Assembly (NCBI GenBank): GCA_002394335.1
Contig: DGTP01000004.1
Location: 98,041-162,040, forward strand
Origin: Bacteroidales bacterium UBA4333
GTDB lineage: Bacteria; Bacteroidota; Bacteroidia; Bacteroidales; Paludibacteraceae
Length of the DNA stretch: 64,000 nt
Direction: 5' to 3'
Below, piece after piece: positions 26,624 to 36,307 of the stretch. The stretch's first letter is position 1, and each line of letters starts with the position of its first letter. The notes under the pieces were generated by a model that saw nothing but the letters and a program-made list of their open reading frames with translations, was not told the origin of the DNA and ran no database searches. A program made the position numbers and the translations under genes.

Positions 26624-27571
26624 ATGAAACAATTTGATATCATCGCCTTGGGCGAACTGAATGTAGATCTGATCCTCAATAACATAGAGGGCTTTCCCGA
26701 AGTGGGAAAAGAGAAATTTGCCAAAGAGATGACCCTTACATTGGGTAGCTCAACGGCTATTTTTGCCGCCAATGCGGCGGCTCTGGGTGCCAAAGTGGCG
26801 TTCTGCGGAATGATCGGAAACGACAGCTTCGGCGACTTGGTGGAGAGCAGCCTGCGTGCCAAAGGAGTGGATACACGCTTCTTGATCCGTCAGGACAAAT
26901 ACGCTACGGGAGCTACCATCTGCATGAGTTATGACGAGGACCGCGCCAACCTGACGTACCAGGGAGCGATGGATTTCATGGGCTTGGCAGATATCAACCC
27001 GGAGGTGTTCAAAGAGGCAAAGCATATCCATATCTCGTCGATTTTCATGCAGAGTGGTCTGAAGAGAGACTTGATGCAGATTTTAGCACTCTGCAAAGAG
27101 AACGGCATCACCACTTCGCTTGACACCCAATGGGATCCGGTAGAGCAATGGGATCTGGACTACAAGGCGGTGCTGCCTATGCTGACAGTCTTCATGCCGA
27201 ACGAGACGGAGCTGAAATACCTGACAGGCAGTGAGACTCTGGAAGAAGCCGTAGAGAAGATCCGCCCGTACGCCAATGCGGCGGTGATCAAATGCGGCAG
27301 CAAGGGCAGTCTGTTGATGCGCAAGGGGGAGCCGGACAGGATGCAGGCAGCATTGCTGAACAAGAACGTGGTTGATTGCATCGGCGCAGGGGACTCGTTC
27401 AACAGCGGATTTATCACCCGTCTGGCTGCCGGTGACGCCTTGGATAAATGCCAGCAGTACGGCAACATGACAGGAGCCGTGAACACCACCGCTGCTGGCG
27501 GCACTACAGCTTTCACGAATCGTGAGGAGGTAGAGCGGATCGGCAAAGAGCGGTTCGGATTTACCATGTAG
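26624..27571 (+). CDS. PfkB-family carbohydrate kinase
   Basis: The 315-residue cytoplasmic kinase has the ribokinase-fold signatures: ALGELNVDLILNN near 8, the GSSTAIFAANAAALGA stretch at 41-56, and the catalytic CIGAGDSFNSGF with GAGD at 254-257 (base D257). The ATG at 26624 lies one base past the esterase stop; frames opening earlier are not needed. Between agaS and gatZ functions the expected substrate is tagatose 6-phosphate, giving tagatose 1,6-bisphosphate, but PfkB kinases for fructose, ribose or 2-keto-3-deoxygluconate look similar. Substrate is therefore an inference from neighbours. It is co-transcribed with gatZ and the esterase. Confidence 0.85.
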   Translation: MKQFDIIALGELNVDLILNNIEGFPEVGKEKFAKEMTLTLGSSTAIFAANAAALGAKVAFCGMIGNDSFGDLVESSLRAKGVDTRFLIRQDKYATGATICMSYDEDRANLTYQGAMDFMGLADINPEVFKEAKHIHISSIFMQSGLKRDLMQILALCKENGITTSLDTQWDPVEQWDLDYKAVLPMLTVFMPNETELKYLTGSETLEEAVEKIRPYANAAVIKCGSKGSLLMRKGEPDRMQAALLNKNVVDCIGAGDSFNSGFITRLAAGDALDKCQQYGNMTGAVNTTAAGGTTAFTNREEVERIGKERFGFTM

Positions 27572-27595
27572 TCATTTAGCATTTGCCCATTTGTT

Positions 27596-29995
27596 GTGTC
27601 ATTGAGACATCTTGCCATATTATCCTTCGCTGCGCTGGCGCTGAACGCGTCAGCCGCGGTGTGGTATGTGCGTGAGGATGGTTTTGACGGCGATGATGGC
27701 AAGACATGGGCTACTGCGCAGGCTTCTGTCCGGTTGGGAATAGACAACTGCAAGGAGGGGGACACCCTTTTGGTAGAAGCAGGAGTGTACCATGAGGGTA
27801 TCGTACTCAAAGACGGCATCACGGTCCTCGGCGGCTGCGTGGCTGACGAACCATGGAGCAGAAACCGTGATCACAAGAGCAAATCCGTCCTCGATGGCGA
27901 AGGACTCGGTACACGTCTTGTCAGCTGTGAGAATGACTGTCAGAAAGGAACCTGTATCGAGGATTTTGTGCTCCAGAACGCCCGTCATGACCAGCGCGGC
28001 GGCGGAGCATGGCTGCGTGGCAAGGTGAAGATGCGGTATTGTACGGTACGCGGTTGCAGCGGCGTACAGTGCGGCGGTGTCCTCATCAAAGGCAACCTGC
28101 CGGAAGCTTCGGCACTGGGGGCGCAGTTGGAGGACTGTGTCATCCATAACTGCTCGGCTACCGGGCATGAATGGCCGGATGCCGGTGGTGTGGCTAATTT
28201 TGACGGCACACTCACGCACTGCATCATAGCCAACAACTACGGCGACCGCTACGGAGGTATCCATTCGGAGAGCTCGGTCTATGCCTGCACGATGTGGGGC
28301 AACCGGAACGAATATGGTTTCGTCGATCCCGCCAATTATGTCTCGGACGAGAGTACTTCCGGGCTCAGCCGGGCGGACGAGGGCTTCGAGAGCCATTTCT
28401 TCGAGCAGCCTTGGTTGAACCCAAACAACGAAGCGGAAGACGGACCCCATTTCCGCGATCCCGCTACGTTCGCAGGAGTGCCTGTAACGGAAGCCGAAGA
28501 GGCAATCATGCAGGCGGCGGACTACTCCATCGGCGCGCCTGCACACAGGATTGCTGCGATGAAACCGGCTTCGCCCAGAAACTACGAGCCGCAGACAGAA
28601 CCCGTTCCTTACCCCTGCGAATATACCATCCCTTCGTATATCGCCCACCGCATCAACCCCGACGTACCGCTGCAACCAAAGGAAGACCCGTACTGCATCG
28701 TCGCTACCATCAACGGAGACCCCAAAACACGCATGGCTTTCTGTTGGTTTACCAACGAGGGAGTGAATGAAGGCAAAGTCGAGGTAATCCCGACGGTCGA
28801 ACGACGGTCAAACGACAGTCGGGCGGTATATGACGCGTATGCTACGACTACACCTCCGCTACACTACGCCATTTCCACTTCCGGCATTCTCACCAAAGCC
28901 AAACTGGACAAGAACACAGCCTTCAGGTATGTATCCCACAAAGCGGTCGCTACCGGCCTGAAGCCGGGAACAGACTACCTCTATCGAGTGGGCTTCGACG
29001 GGCATTGGAGCGAATACCGCCATTTCCGGACGGAGGACGAGGAGCAGGGTGAGTTCAGTTTCATATACATGACGGACAGCCATATCCAAAACCGGGAATA
29101 TATCAACGAAGCGCGTCTGTGCGCAGAAGCCGTGGCGGAAAACGAGAAGAACGCACGGTTCTGTGTCTTCCCCGGCGATTTTGTGGACACGGGTACGGAG
29201 AACAACAGCGAATGGGAATGGGAACGCTGGTTCGAAGAAGCGCTGAAACCGGTCTTGATGCAAATGCCTCTGGTTCCTACTGATGGAAATCATGACGACA
29301 CTCCTCTGCTGAACTACAACTACCATTTCAATACCGACACCACCTTTAATGCCGGGACTGGTGTCCGTCCGCAGTTTGCCGGGATTAACTATAGCTTCGT
29401 CTATGGCGATATGCAACTGATTGCATTCTCGATGCAGGATTTCTGGCGGGGCGGGTATGACTATCAAAAGGGCAAGTCCGAGTATCTGGAGCGCGATTTG
29501 GGAGGATGGTTCAGACGGCAGGTGGCTGCTCATCCGGATGCCGCATGGCGTGTGGGGCTGGTGCACAAGAATCTTTTTTCGGGTTCGGATCACCAGCGCG
29601 ACAAGGAGACACCGCTCCTGCGGGCGACGATGCTTCCGGTGATGAAAGAATGTGGCGTGGATCTGGTGCTGCAGGGGCACGACCATTGTTATGAGGTGAT
29701 AGGTCCCGTAGATCCCGACACTCGTAAACCGGCTAAGAAAGGTACGCTGTATTTCATCGGTGCCACGTGCGGCGCAAAGCGTTATACGCCGCTCACACGC
29801 GAAGAGATGGAAGCATCGAAGCATATCCATCAGGTGGATAACTACTACGACTTGTTCCAACAGCCTTTTGCACAACCCGGTGCGCCGAGTTATACACGGG
29901 TGACTGTCCGCAAGAAAGAACTGCTTCTGGAGACTTTCAAGGTGCTGGGGAACGGGCAGACAGAGTTGTTTAACACCATAACCCTTAAAAAATAA
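27596..29995 (+). CDS. Exported beta-helix/metallophosphoesterase fusion without sorting tag
   Basis: The 799-residue protein starts with GTG at 27596, in frame with and 24 bases after the kinase stop, giving leader SLRHLAILSFAALALNASAA. Residues 25-300 form a parallel beta-helix (WYVREDGFDGDDGKTWATAQ, YCTVRGCSGVQCGGV). Residues 355-470 resemble the purple acid phosphatase N-terminal domain, and 485-740 a calcineurin-type phosphoesterase with MTDSHIQ (D494, H496), PGDFVDTG, DGNHDD, VHKNLFSG and QGHDHCYE. Unlike the two following paralogs it lacks the C-terminal tag and ends FNTITLKK. The substrate is unknown; phosphorylated glycans or phosphodiesters are candidates. It begins a three-gene paralog series. 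Confidence 0.82.
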   Translation: MSLRHLAILSFAALALNASAAVWYVREDGFDGDDGKTWATAQASVRLGIDNCKEGDTLLVEAGVYHEGIVLKDGITVLGGCVADEPWSRNRDHKSKSVLDGEGLGTRLVSCENDCQKGTCIEDFVLQNARHDQRGGGAWLRGKVKMRYCTVRGCSGVQCGGVLIKGNLPEASALGAQLEDCVIHNCSATGHEWPDAGGVANFDGTLTHCIIANNYGDRYGGIHSESSVYACTMWGNRNEYGFVDPANYVSDESTSGLSRADEGFESHFFEQPWLNPNNEAEDGPHFRDPATFAGVPVTEAEEAIMQAADYSIGAPAHRIAAMKPASPRNYEPQTEPVPYPCEYTIPSYIAHRINPDVPLQPKEDPYCIVATINGDPKTRMAFCWFTNEGVNEGKVEVIPTVERRSNDSRAVYDAYATTTPPLHYAISTSGILTKAKLDKNTAFRYVSHKAVATGLKPGTDYLYRVGFDGHWSEYRHFRTEDEEQGEFSFIYMTDSHIQNREYINEARLCAEAVAENEKNARFCVFPGDFVDTGTENNSEWEWERWFEEALKPVLMQMPLVPTDGNHDDTPLLNYNYHFNTDTTFNAGTGVRPQFAGINYSFVYGDMQLIAFSMQDFWRGGYDYQKGKSEYLERDLGGWFRRQVAAHPDAAWRVGLVHKNLFSGSDHQRDKETPLLRATMLPVMKECGVDLVLQGHDHCYEVIGPVDPDTRKPAKKGTLYFIGATCGAKRYTPLTREEMEASKHIHQVDNYYDLFQQPFAQPGAPSYTRVTVRKKELLLETFKVLGNGQTELFNTITLKK

Positions 29996-30000
29996 ATAAC

Positions 30001-31821
30001 ATGAAAAAGCTCTACTCATTATTGTTGATTACGTGCCTTTCAATAGGCGTTTTCGCTGCAACGGCGGACTTGGATCCGGCGGTGGTGCTGGCGGATACAC
30101 TGTATGAGGCAGCCGACTATACGGTGCCTTCATACACCGAGTTTCTCGCGGCAAAAATCGCAGCCAAAGAGAGTGCTACGCAAGCCAACTTGCAGAAACT
30201 GGTGGACAAAGTGGCGGCATTGCAGGTGAAGGAACAACCCTATAACATGGTAGCTACGATTAACGGCGACCCGAAGACACAGATGGCTTTTGCGTGGTTT
30301 ACCAACGAAGGAATAACCGACGGCGTGGTACAGATCGTAGCGAAAGAGAATGCTACGGAGGCGGATTTTGCCGGAGAGGGAGTTATCACCGTGCCGGCAA
30401 CGACCAAGACAACCAAAATGCTCCGCTATACCGGAAAATGCTCCTATGCTGTCAAGGCAACGGGTCTCAAGGCGAGTGTGCGGTATAAGTATGAGACCCA
30501 CAAGGCATTGGCTACCGGCCTCACTCCGGGCACGGGCTACAGCTGGCGGGTGGGCTACACCGGCCATTGGAGCGACATTGCACACTTCCGCACCGAGGAT
30601 GCAGAACAGGGCGAATATTCGTTCCTGATCATGAGTGACAGCCATATAATGAACGAAACCTATATCAAAGAGGCGCGGCGTTGCGCCTTGGCGGCAGTGA
30701 AGACCGTACCGGAAGCCAGGTTCTGCTGTTTCCCCGGAGATTTCGTGGAAGACGGCGATGCCAATAACAGCGAATGGGAGTGGGAGCGTTGGTTCGAAGA
30801 GGCAATGGAACCGGTGATCAAGGCAATGCCGATGGTGCCTACCGACGGCAACCATGACGACAGCCCCAATATCAACTATACCTATCATTTCAACACCGAC
30901 AACTATTTTAACCTGAACGTCACCAAGAAACCCCAGTTTGAGGGTATCACCTATAGTTTCGTATATGGCGATGTGTTGTTCCTGGTGTTCTCGATGCAGG
31001 ATTTCTGGCGTGAGAGCTATGACCAGGTGAACAGAACATGGTCGGTCTATCTGACGGATCATGTGGGCAGCTGGTTCCGCAAGCAGTGCCATGACAACCC
31101 CGACACCAGGTATCGCGTATCGTTGGCGCACTTTAATCTCTTCTCCGGTTCCGACCACTCGACAGACGAGGAACCGCCGCTGTTCCGCCACTGTATGTTG
31201 CCGGTAATGAAAGAGTGCGAGATTGATGTAGCCCTGCAGGGGCACGATCATACCTATGAGGTGATAGGTCCCGTGAACCCGGACGACTGTACGCCGATAC
31301 TAAGTGCTATTTCGGATCGTGAGGACGTGCCCGTGAACGGGAACAAGAATGTAACCGGTAAGAAGGGCGGCACCTATTGTACCGATGACGGTACCTTCTA
31401 TTTCATCGGTGCTACCTGCGGACGCAAACGCTATTATCCGCACAACCGTACCCGCATGGAGAGCGAGTACACTACCGACCCGAAACTCTTGTTTGACAAC
31501 CACCACCATGACGTGAAGAACTATTTCGATCTCTTCACCGGTATGTTCGGTCAGCCGGAAGCGCCGACCTTCACCAAGATTACGGTGAAACCCGACTGCT
31601 TGGAGTTCAACTCCTATACGGCGGATGACGACGAGGGAAATGTGAGCCTGCTCAACACCATGCGCGTGGTGCGTACCAAAGCGCACACCGAGACCGACTT
31701 GCATGAAGGCGTCGGGAAACCGACAGTATTACAGAACGGCGGAAAAGTAATGCGTAACGGCGAACTGTATATCACCCGCGACGGCAGAACTTTCAATGCG
31801 CTGGGACAGGAAGTGAAATAA
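30001..31821 (+). CDS. Secreted metallophosphoesterase with sorting tag
   Basis: The 606-residue protein begins with signal peptide MKKLYSLLLITCLSIGVFAA, 5 bases after the previous stop. It lacks the beta-helix of its neighbours and starts almost at once with the PAP-like N-terminal module (MVATINGDPKTQMAFAWFTN). The phosphoesterase follows with MSDSHIM (D213, H215), PGDFVEDG, DGNHDD, AHFNLFSG and QGHDHTYE, so all metal ligands are present. GSDHSTDEEPP and the region around 430-470 carry a small insert compared with 27596. The last 26 residues (31741-31821) are the shared tag with VMRNGELYITRDG. The close similarity to 27596 and 31847 shows tandem duplication. Confidence 0.85.
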   Translation: MKKLYSLLLITCLSIGVFAATADLDPAVVLADTLYEAADYTVPSYTEFLAAKIAAKESATQANLQKLVDKVAALQVKEQPYNMVATINGDPKTQMAFAWFTNEGITDGVVQIVAKENATEADFAGEGVITVPATTKTTKMLRYTGKCSYAVKATGLKASVRYKYETHKALATGLTPGTGYSWRVGYTGHWSDIAHFRTEDAEQGEYSFLIMSDSHIMNETYIKEARRCALAAVKTVPEARFCCFPGDFVEDGDANNSEWEWERWFEEAMEPVIKAMPMVPTDGNHDDSPNINYTYHFNTDNYFNLNVTKKPQFEGITYSFVYGDVLFLVFSMQDFWRESYDQVNRTWSVYLTDHVGSWFRKQCHDNPDTRYRVSLAHFNLFSGSDHSTDEEPPLFRHCMLPVMKECEIDVALQGHDHTYEVIGPVNPDDCTPILSAISDREDVPVNGNKNVTGKKGGTYCTDDGTFYFIGATCGRKRYYPHNRTRMESEYTTDPKLLFDNHHHDVKNYFDLFTGMFGQPEAPTFTKITVKPDCLEFNSYTADDDEGNVSLLNTMRVVRTKAHTETDLHEGVGKPTVLQNGGKVMRNGELYITRDGRTFNALGQEVK

Positions 31822-31846
31822 CTAATCATCTAAAAATCTCAATAAC

Positions 31847-34800
31847 ATGAAACGAATTCTACTACTTTTGACGGTCGGCATAGCCACGCTGTGCGCGTCA
31901 GCAAGTAATCGCTACATCTCGCCCACCGGCAATGATGGTGACGGTAAATCATGGGCAAATGCGAAAACGAACATCGCAGCTGCTATCTGGGATGTCGGTG
32001 TCGGTGACACCATGTTCATCGCTGCCGGTGTCTATAACGAAGGTATTTCCGCACAAAGTGGTGCTACCTATTTGGGCGGCTACGATGCTGAGACAGGGCT
32101 TCGTGATCCTGAATTATACGAGACCATCATTGATGGTACGGGTCGTACTACATGGTCGCTGGTCAAGTATGATGGTGACCCCGCTGAACGAATTACGATT
32201 GACGGACTCGTTTTCCGGAACGCCAACCATAGTGAGTGGGGTGGTGCAGCCATGTATCTGCGCGGAAATATGACGGTTAATAATTGCGTTTTCCGCAATA
32301 ACACCAGCGGTTCGAAAGCCGGTGGTATGTTTATAGACCCGTCCGGTACTGAGCAGACTATCATCAGTAACTGTCTTTTCGAGTATTGTAATAATACCGC
32401 AGGAGATCAAGCGGCAGCGATCAGTGGTGAAGATAAAACGAACCTGAATGTCTTGGTGGAGAACTGTGTAATCCGTGGTTGTACGGGCGATGTGATGATC
32501 TATTCGCGTGCCGGCATGACCGTTCGTAACTGCGTTGTGTATAACAACCATGCCTCCAAGAACGGCTGTCTCTACGGCAAGGGTGTGTTCATCAACTGTA
32601 CCGTAGCCAACAACACCGGTGTCGAGGCTCGTTATGCAGGTTGCCGGGTTGAGGGTACGGTAGTGAATAGTGTCTTCTGGGGTAATACGGCTCCTAATGC
32701 ACCGAATGTGAACTATGTTGCTTCCGGGAAGTGTACCTATAGTATCGCGGACGCAGGATCGGGTATCACCCTCGGTCTCAGTACCAATAACATGGATGCC
32801 GACGGTCCGAACTTCCGGAACCCGACAGGGTTCGCAGGCGTGCCGAAAACGGATGCCGAGAAATTAGCCGTCGCCAATGCCGATTTCTCACTGACCGATG
32901 CTTCGGTTAAACTGCTCAATGTGGGCGATGCTTCCCAAACCCCCGCTACTGATATCCTCGGTGTCACCCGTCCGAAAGGTACAGGAGTTGATCTCGGTGC
33001 TTATGAGTTCGATCCGGACGCTACGTTGATTGCCGTTACCGGAGTAACCATTACACCCGCTTCGATTGAGATCATCGAGGGCAGAACCGGTACACTCGTA
33101 GCGCAGGTTCAGCCCGCGGATGCCAATAACAAACGCGTCACTTGGACGATTGATGATCCGAATATCGCTACCATCCAGAATGGTAAGATTACCGGTGTCG
33201 CACCCGGTACGACCACTGCACGCGTGACAACCCAAGACGGTGAGTTCACCGCTTCGGCTACGGTCATCATTACCGCTAAACCGCCCGTTAAATACCCGCA
33301 CGAGGTAGTGGAAGCGGAGGCTACGTATCATATCGAGGACTACACCATTCCTTCGTTCATCCCTTATCTGGTGGCGAAAGAGGTAGCTAAGATTGACAGT
33401 ATGGAGCCGGACAATGTGGATTTACTGCCCACTATCCCCGGGAAAGTAGCCGCTATGCAGGCTCGTATCGGCGAACTGAAAGCCAAAGAGTACCCCTATA
33501 ACACCATCGCTACCATCAATGGTGATCCGGCTACCAACATGGGATTCTGCTGGTTCACCAACGGCGGTATTACCGAAGGTGTCGTACAACTGGTTCCGAT
33601 GGCGAATGCGACCGAAGCGGATTTCACCGAGTCCAACGGTGTGATCACTGTACAAGCCCAGACAACCGATGCCAACCTCCATTACACACCTATTCAGGCA
33701 TCCGAGAGTCCCAAGTATGATATCTGTACCGCAGCCGGTCTGCCCCGAAACACCAAGTTCGATTATGTCAGCCACAAGGCTTTGGCGACATCCCTTACCC
33801 CCGGTACGGTGTACTCATGGCGTGTGGGTTACGGCAATTACTGGAGTGAGATCGCGCAGTTTGTTACCAAGGATGCTAACCAAGGCGATTTCTCCTTTGT
33901 TTATATGACCGATAGCCATATCCAGGATGCCGAGTATATCGAGCAGGCACGTCAATGTGCTGAGGCGGTGGTGAAGAACGAACCGGATGTTAAGTTCTGT
34001 CTCTTCCCCGGCGATTTTGCAGATACAGGTGGTGCTACCAACTCCGAGTGGCAGTGGGAACAGTGGTTCGAAGGCTCAATGCGTCCTGCCCTCAATAAGA
34101 TGGCGTTTGTACCGACCGATGGTAACCACGACGACAGTCCGTCTCTCAACTACGACTACCATTTCAATACCGATTGGGGTTTTGCCAACGCAGCGCAGAC
34201 TAAACCGCAGTTCAAAGGTATCACCTATAGCTTCGTCTATGGCGATGTACTCTTCCTCGTCTATTCGCTCCAAGACTGGTGGCGTGCGCAGGGTAGTAGC
34301 GACAAGAACATGACTTCGACGTATCTCACTAACGATGTCGCTAACTGGTTCAAAGCCGAGATCGCCAAGCACCCGAATACCAAATACCGTGTCACTCTCT
34401 CGCATAAGAACCTCTTCTCCGGTGCAGGACATCACACCGATGACGAGTGCCCGTTACTGCGTCATATCATGCTGCCGATCTTCAAAGAGTGTGAAATCGA
34501 CCTGGCTATTCAGGGTCATGACCACTGCTACGAGGTGATTGGTCCGGTGGATCCGGATTCATGGACAGTCGTATCGGGTTCGGTGACGGATACCGTACGC
34601 GTAGCTGAGGAAGCGACAGGACGCTGGGAGCGTTCGGTTAACAAAACCGGTCTCGAAGGTGGTACGTTCACTACCGACGAAGGTACGCTCTATTTCATCG
34701 GGGCTACTTGTGGCCGTAAACGCTACGAACCCCATAACCGAGCACTCATGGAAGAGGAATACACAACCGATCCGAACATCCTCTTTGACTACAAACACCA

Positions 34801-35113
34801 TAACGTGAAGGACCTCTTCGATCTCTTCACTTCTAAGTTCGGTCAACCGGGAGCACCGAGTTACAGCCGTTTCAATGTCACCGCACAGGGTATCGAGGTT
34901 ATTACCTATAAAACCGATGCAAACGGCGGTAAAGAGGTCTATAACACGATCCGTATCAAACGCGATACGCCGCATACTGTACCGACTGGATTTGAGAACG
35001 TAGAGGCTGAGCGCACGATCCGTAACGGCGAGAAATTTATACGGAACGGACAACTCTTTATCCTCAAAGACGGGGCTGTTTATAACGTTATTGGGCAGAA
35101 AGTTGCCCGATAA
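31847..35113 (+). CDS. Beta-helix/BIG2/metallophosphoesterase surface protein with sorting tag
   Basis: The 1088-residue protein has signal peptide MKRILLLLTVGIATLCASAS, a parallel beta-helix (about 22-385) beginning RYISPTGNDGDGKSWANAKT, a bacterial Ig-like BIG2 domain (about 395-480; VTITPASIEI ... ATIQNGKITGVAPG), then the PAP-like module and phosphoesterase (about 555-1050). Metal motifs are MTDSHIQ (D689, H691), PGDFADTG, DGNHDD, SHKNLFSG and QGHDHCYE. The last 27 residues (35030-35113) form the shared tag with FIRNGQLFILKDG. Its codons favour GGT and ACC more than the two upstream paralogs, hinting at a separate history. A surface-bound phosphoesterase is likely. A strong terminator follows. 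Confidence 0.85.
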   Translation: MKRILLLLTVGIATLCASASNRYISPTGNDGDGKSWANAKTNIAAAIWDVGVGDTMFIAAGVYNEGISAQSGATYLGGYDAETGLRDPELYETIIDGTGRTTWSLVKYDGDPAERITIDGLVFRNANHSEWGGAAMYLRGNMTVNNCVFRNNTSGSKAGGMFIDPSGTEQTIISNCLFEYCNNTAGDQAAAISGEDKTNLNVLVENCVIRGCTGDVMIYSRAGMTVRNCVVYNNHASKNGCLYGKGVFINCTVANNTGVEARYAGCRVEGTVVNSVFWGNTAPNAPNVNYVASGKCTYSIADAGSGITLGLSTNNMDADGPNFRNPTGFAGVPKTDAEKLAVANADFSLTDASVKLLNVGDASQTPATDILGVTRPKGTGVDLGAYEFDPDATLIAVTGVTITPASIEIIEGRTGTLVAQVQPADANNKRVTWTIDDPNIATIQNGKITGVAPGTTTARVTTQDGEFTASATVIITAKPPVKYPHEVVEAEATYHIEDYTIPSFIPYLVAKEVAKIDSMEPDNVDLLPTIPGKVAAMQARIGELKAKEYPYNTIATINGDPATNMGFCWFTNGGITEGVVQLVPMANATEADFTESNGVITVQAQTTDANLHYTPIQASESPKYDICTAAGLPRNTKFDYVSHKALATSLTPGTVYSWRVGYGNYWSEIAQFVTKDANQGDFSFVYMTDSHIQDAEYIEQARQCAEAVVKNEPDVKFCLFPGDFADTGGATNSEWQWEQWFEGSMRPALNKMAFVPTDGNHDDSPSLNYDYHFNTDWGFANAAQTKPQFKGITYSFVYGDVLFLVYSLQDWWRAQGSSDKNMTSTYLTNDVANWFKAEIAKHPNTKYRVTLSHKNLFSGAGHHTDDECPLLRHIMLPIFKECEIDLAIQGHDHCYEVIGPVDPDSWTVVSGSVTDTVRVAEEATGRWERSVNKTGLEGGTFTTDEGTLYFIGATCGRKRYEPHNRALMEEEYTTDPNILFDYKHHNVKDLFDLFTSKFGQPGAPSYSRFNVTAQGIEVITYKTDANGGKEVYNTIRIKRDTPHTVPTGFENVEAERTIRNGEKFIRNGQLFILKDGAVYNVIGQKVAR

Positions 35114-35167
35114 CGCAATCCTGTATCGTTAATCAGAAATCCGTTAAGCCCTTTTCGGCAAATGCTT

Positions 35168-35205
35168 ACAAACAGAGCGGACGCTTCGGCGCCCGCTCTG
35201 TTTGT
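35168..35205 (+). terminator. Bidirectional terminator between convergent genes
   Basis: ACAAACAGAGCGG-ACGC, loop TTCG, then GCGCCCGCTCTGTTTGT form a 17-base stem with one mismatch. It lies between the phosphoesterase operon (plus) and the DeoR-like gene (minus), and can serve both. Confidence 0.85.
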
Positions 35206-35224
35206 GTTTCCAATGGCTCGTTTC

Positions 35225-36001
35225 TTATACCACTCTTACCTCAATACCGGCAGATTTGAGTCTGCCTATAATGCCGGCAGGAATAGCGCTGTCGGTGATA
35301 ATACAGTCAATGTCTTTTGCGTCGGCTATGTGCGAGTAACTGCGTTTGTTGAACTTCGACGAATCGAAGACGGCTATCACTTTCTCTGCCTGCTGGATCA
35401 TTACCTGATTGAGCAATGCCTCCTCCAGATTTGGCGTGGACACGCCATTCTCTATTGAGAACGAATCTACGCCCAGAAACAGCTTGTACCGGTTGAAATT
35501 GCGCAGTACCGTCAGTGCCAGCGGACCCACGGTTGACAGCGAGTTTGAGCGCACATTGCCGCCTAACAGGATGACGTCAAAACGCTTGTAACGCATCAGC
35601 TCCGTTGCGATATTCATGGCGTTCGTCAGGATATGCAGGTTATGAAACTTCTCCAGATGCTTGGCGACCTCCATCGTCGTTGTGCCGGAGTCGATCATGA
35701 TATAGTCCCCTTCCCGGATCATCTTCACCGCCTCTTCGCCGATGCGCTCTTTCTCCTTGAAGTTGAACATCCGCTTCTTGGCTATCGTGGTGTCCTCCGT
35801 GGTGTTTTCCATCGGCTTGCGCATGGCTCCTCCGCGGGTACGGATGAGCAGGTGCCGGTTCTGAAGCAATGTCAGATCCTTGCGGATGGTCACTTCGGAG
35901 ATACCGGTGTCGCGGCTTAGTTGCGTCACCAAAACTTCTTCTTTCTGTTCCAACAACTGCAGGATATACGCCCTGCGCTCTTTTGCCGAGGAGGTATTCA
36001 T
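35225..36001 (-). CDS. DeoR/AgaR-like transcriptional regulator
   Basis: The 258-residue protein has the DeoR-family N-terminal helix-turn-helix (ERRAYILQLLEQKEEVLVTQ, then SRDTGISEVTIRKDLTLLQ and RTRGGAM) and a C-terminal sugar-phosphate sensor domain with MIDSGTTTMEVAKHL, LTNAMNIATEL, LLGGNVR and IADAKDIDCIITD. This is the family that includes AgaR, GlpR and FruR and usually represses sugar catabolism until a phosphosugar binds. It is convergent with the agaS-gatZ-pfkB-phosphoesterase locus and divergent from the glycan-utilisation genes, so both are candidate targets. Its own promoter overlaps an AgaR-like operator sequence. Confidence 0.9.
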   Translation of the reverse strand: MNTSSAKERRAYILQLLEQKEEVLVTQLSRDTGISEVTIRKDLTLLQNRHLLIRTRGGAMRKPMENTTEDTTIAKKRMFNFKEKERIGEEAVKMIREGDYIMIDSGTTTMEVAKHLEKFHNLHILTNAMNIATELMRYKRFDVILLGGNVRSNSLSTVGPLALTVLRNFNRYKLFLGVDSFSIENGVSTPNLEEALLNQVMIQQAEKVIAVFDSSKFNKRSYSHIADAKDIDCIITDSAIPAGIIGRLKSAGIEVRVV

Positions 36002-36121
36002 AGTATTTTTAATTTTTTTAGGTTATTAAAAGGAATATGCCTGTTCGCAAAAGCGATGATATGTCAATATCTTCTCCTTTTTTTTACGTCGCGGAGCGTA
36101 CGACGGATACTAAATCGACTG

Positions 36122-36168
36122 CAAAGGTAATACTTTTTTTCGAAATATGCAAATATTTCGTTTCGTTC
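36122..36168 (-). promoter_or_regulatory. Promoter and AgaR-like operator of the DeoR-family gene
   Basis: On the minus strand TTTG (plus 36150-36153), 20 bases, TACCTTTG (plus 36122-36129) form a canonical promoter. Overlapping it are the inverted repeat CGAAATA-N6-TATTTCG (36141-36160) and TTTCGTTTCGTTC (36156-36168). The latter fits what I recall of the E. coli AgaR site pattern (TTTCRTTTYRTTTY), suggesting autoregulation. Confidence 0.6.
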
Positions 36169-36299
36169 TTTGGATTCGAAACCTTCCGAAAGTATAAATT
36201 CTTATGGTAAGTCGCTGATTTTGTTCTTGTTACCATTTTTTCTTCTTTTTTATGCTATAAAGCACATATTTGTAAATAAACTATTCCAAAAAAAAGTTG

Positions 36300-36307
36300 T
36301 AACTTTG
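36300..36307 (+). promoter_or_regulatory. -7 element for the amidohydrolase/PUL operon
   Basis: TAACTTTG lies 30 bases upstream of the ATG at 36337. The nearest TTTG (36269-36272) is 27 bases away, not the usual 20. Confidence 0.5.
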
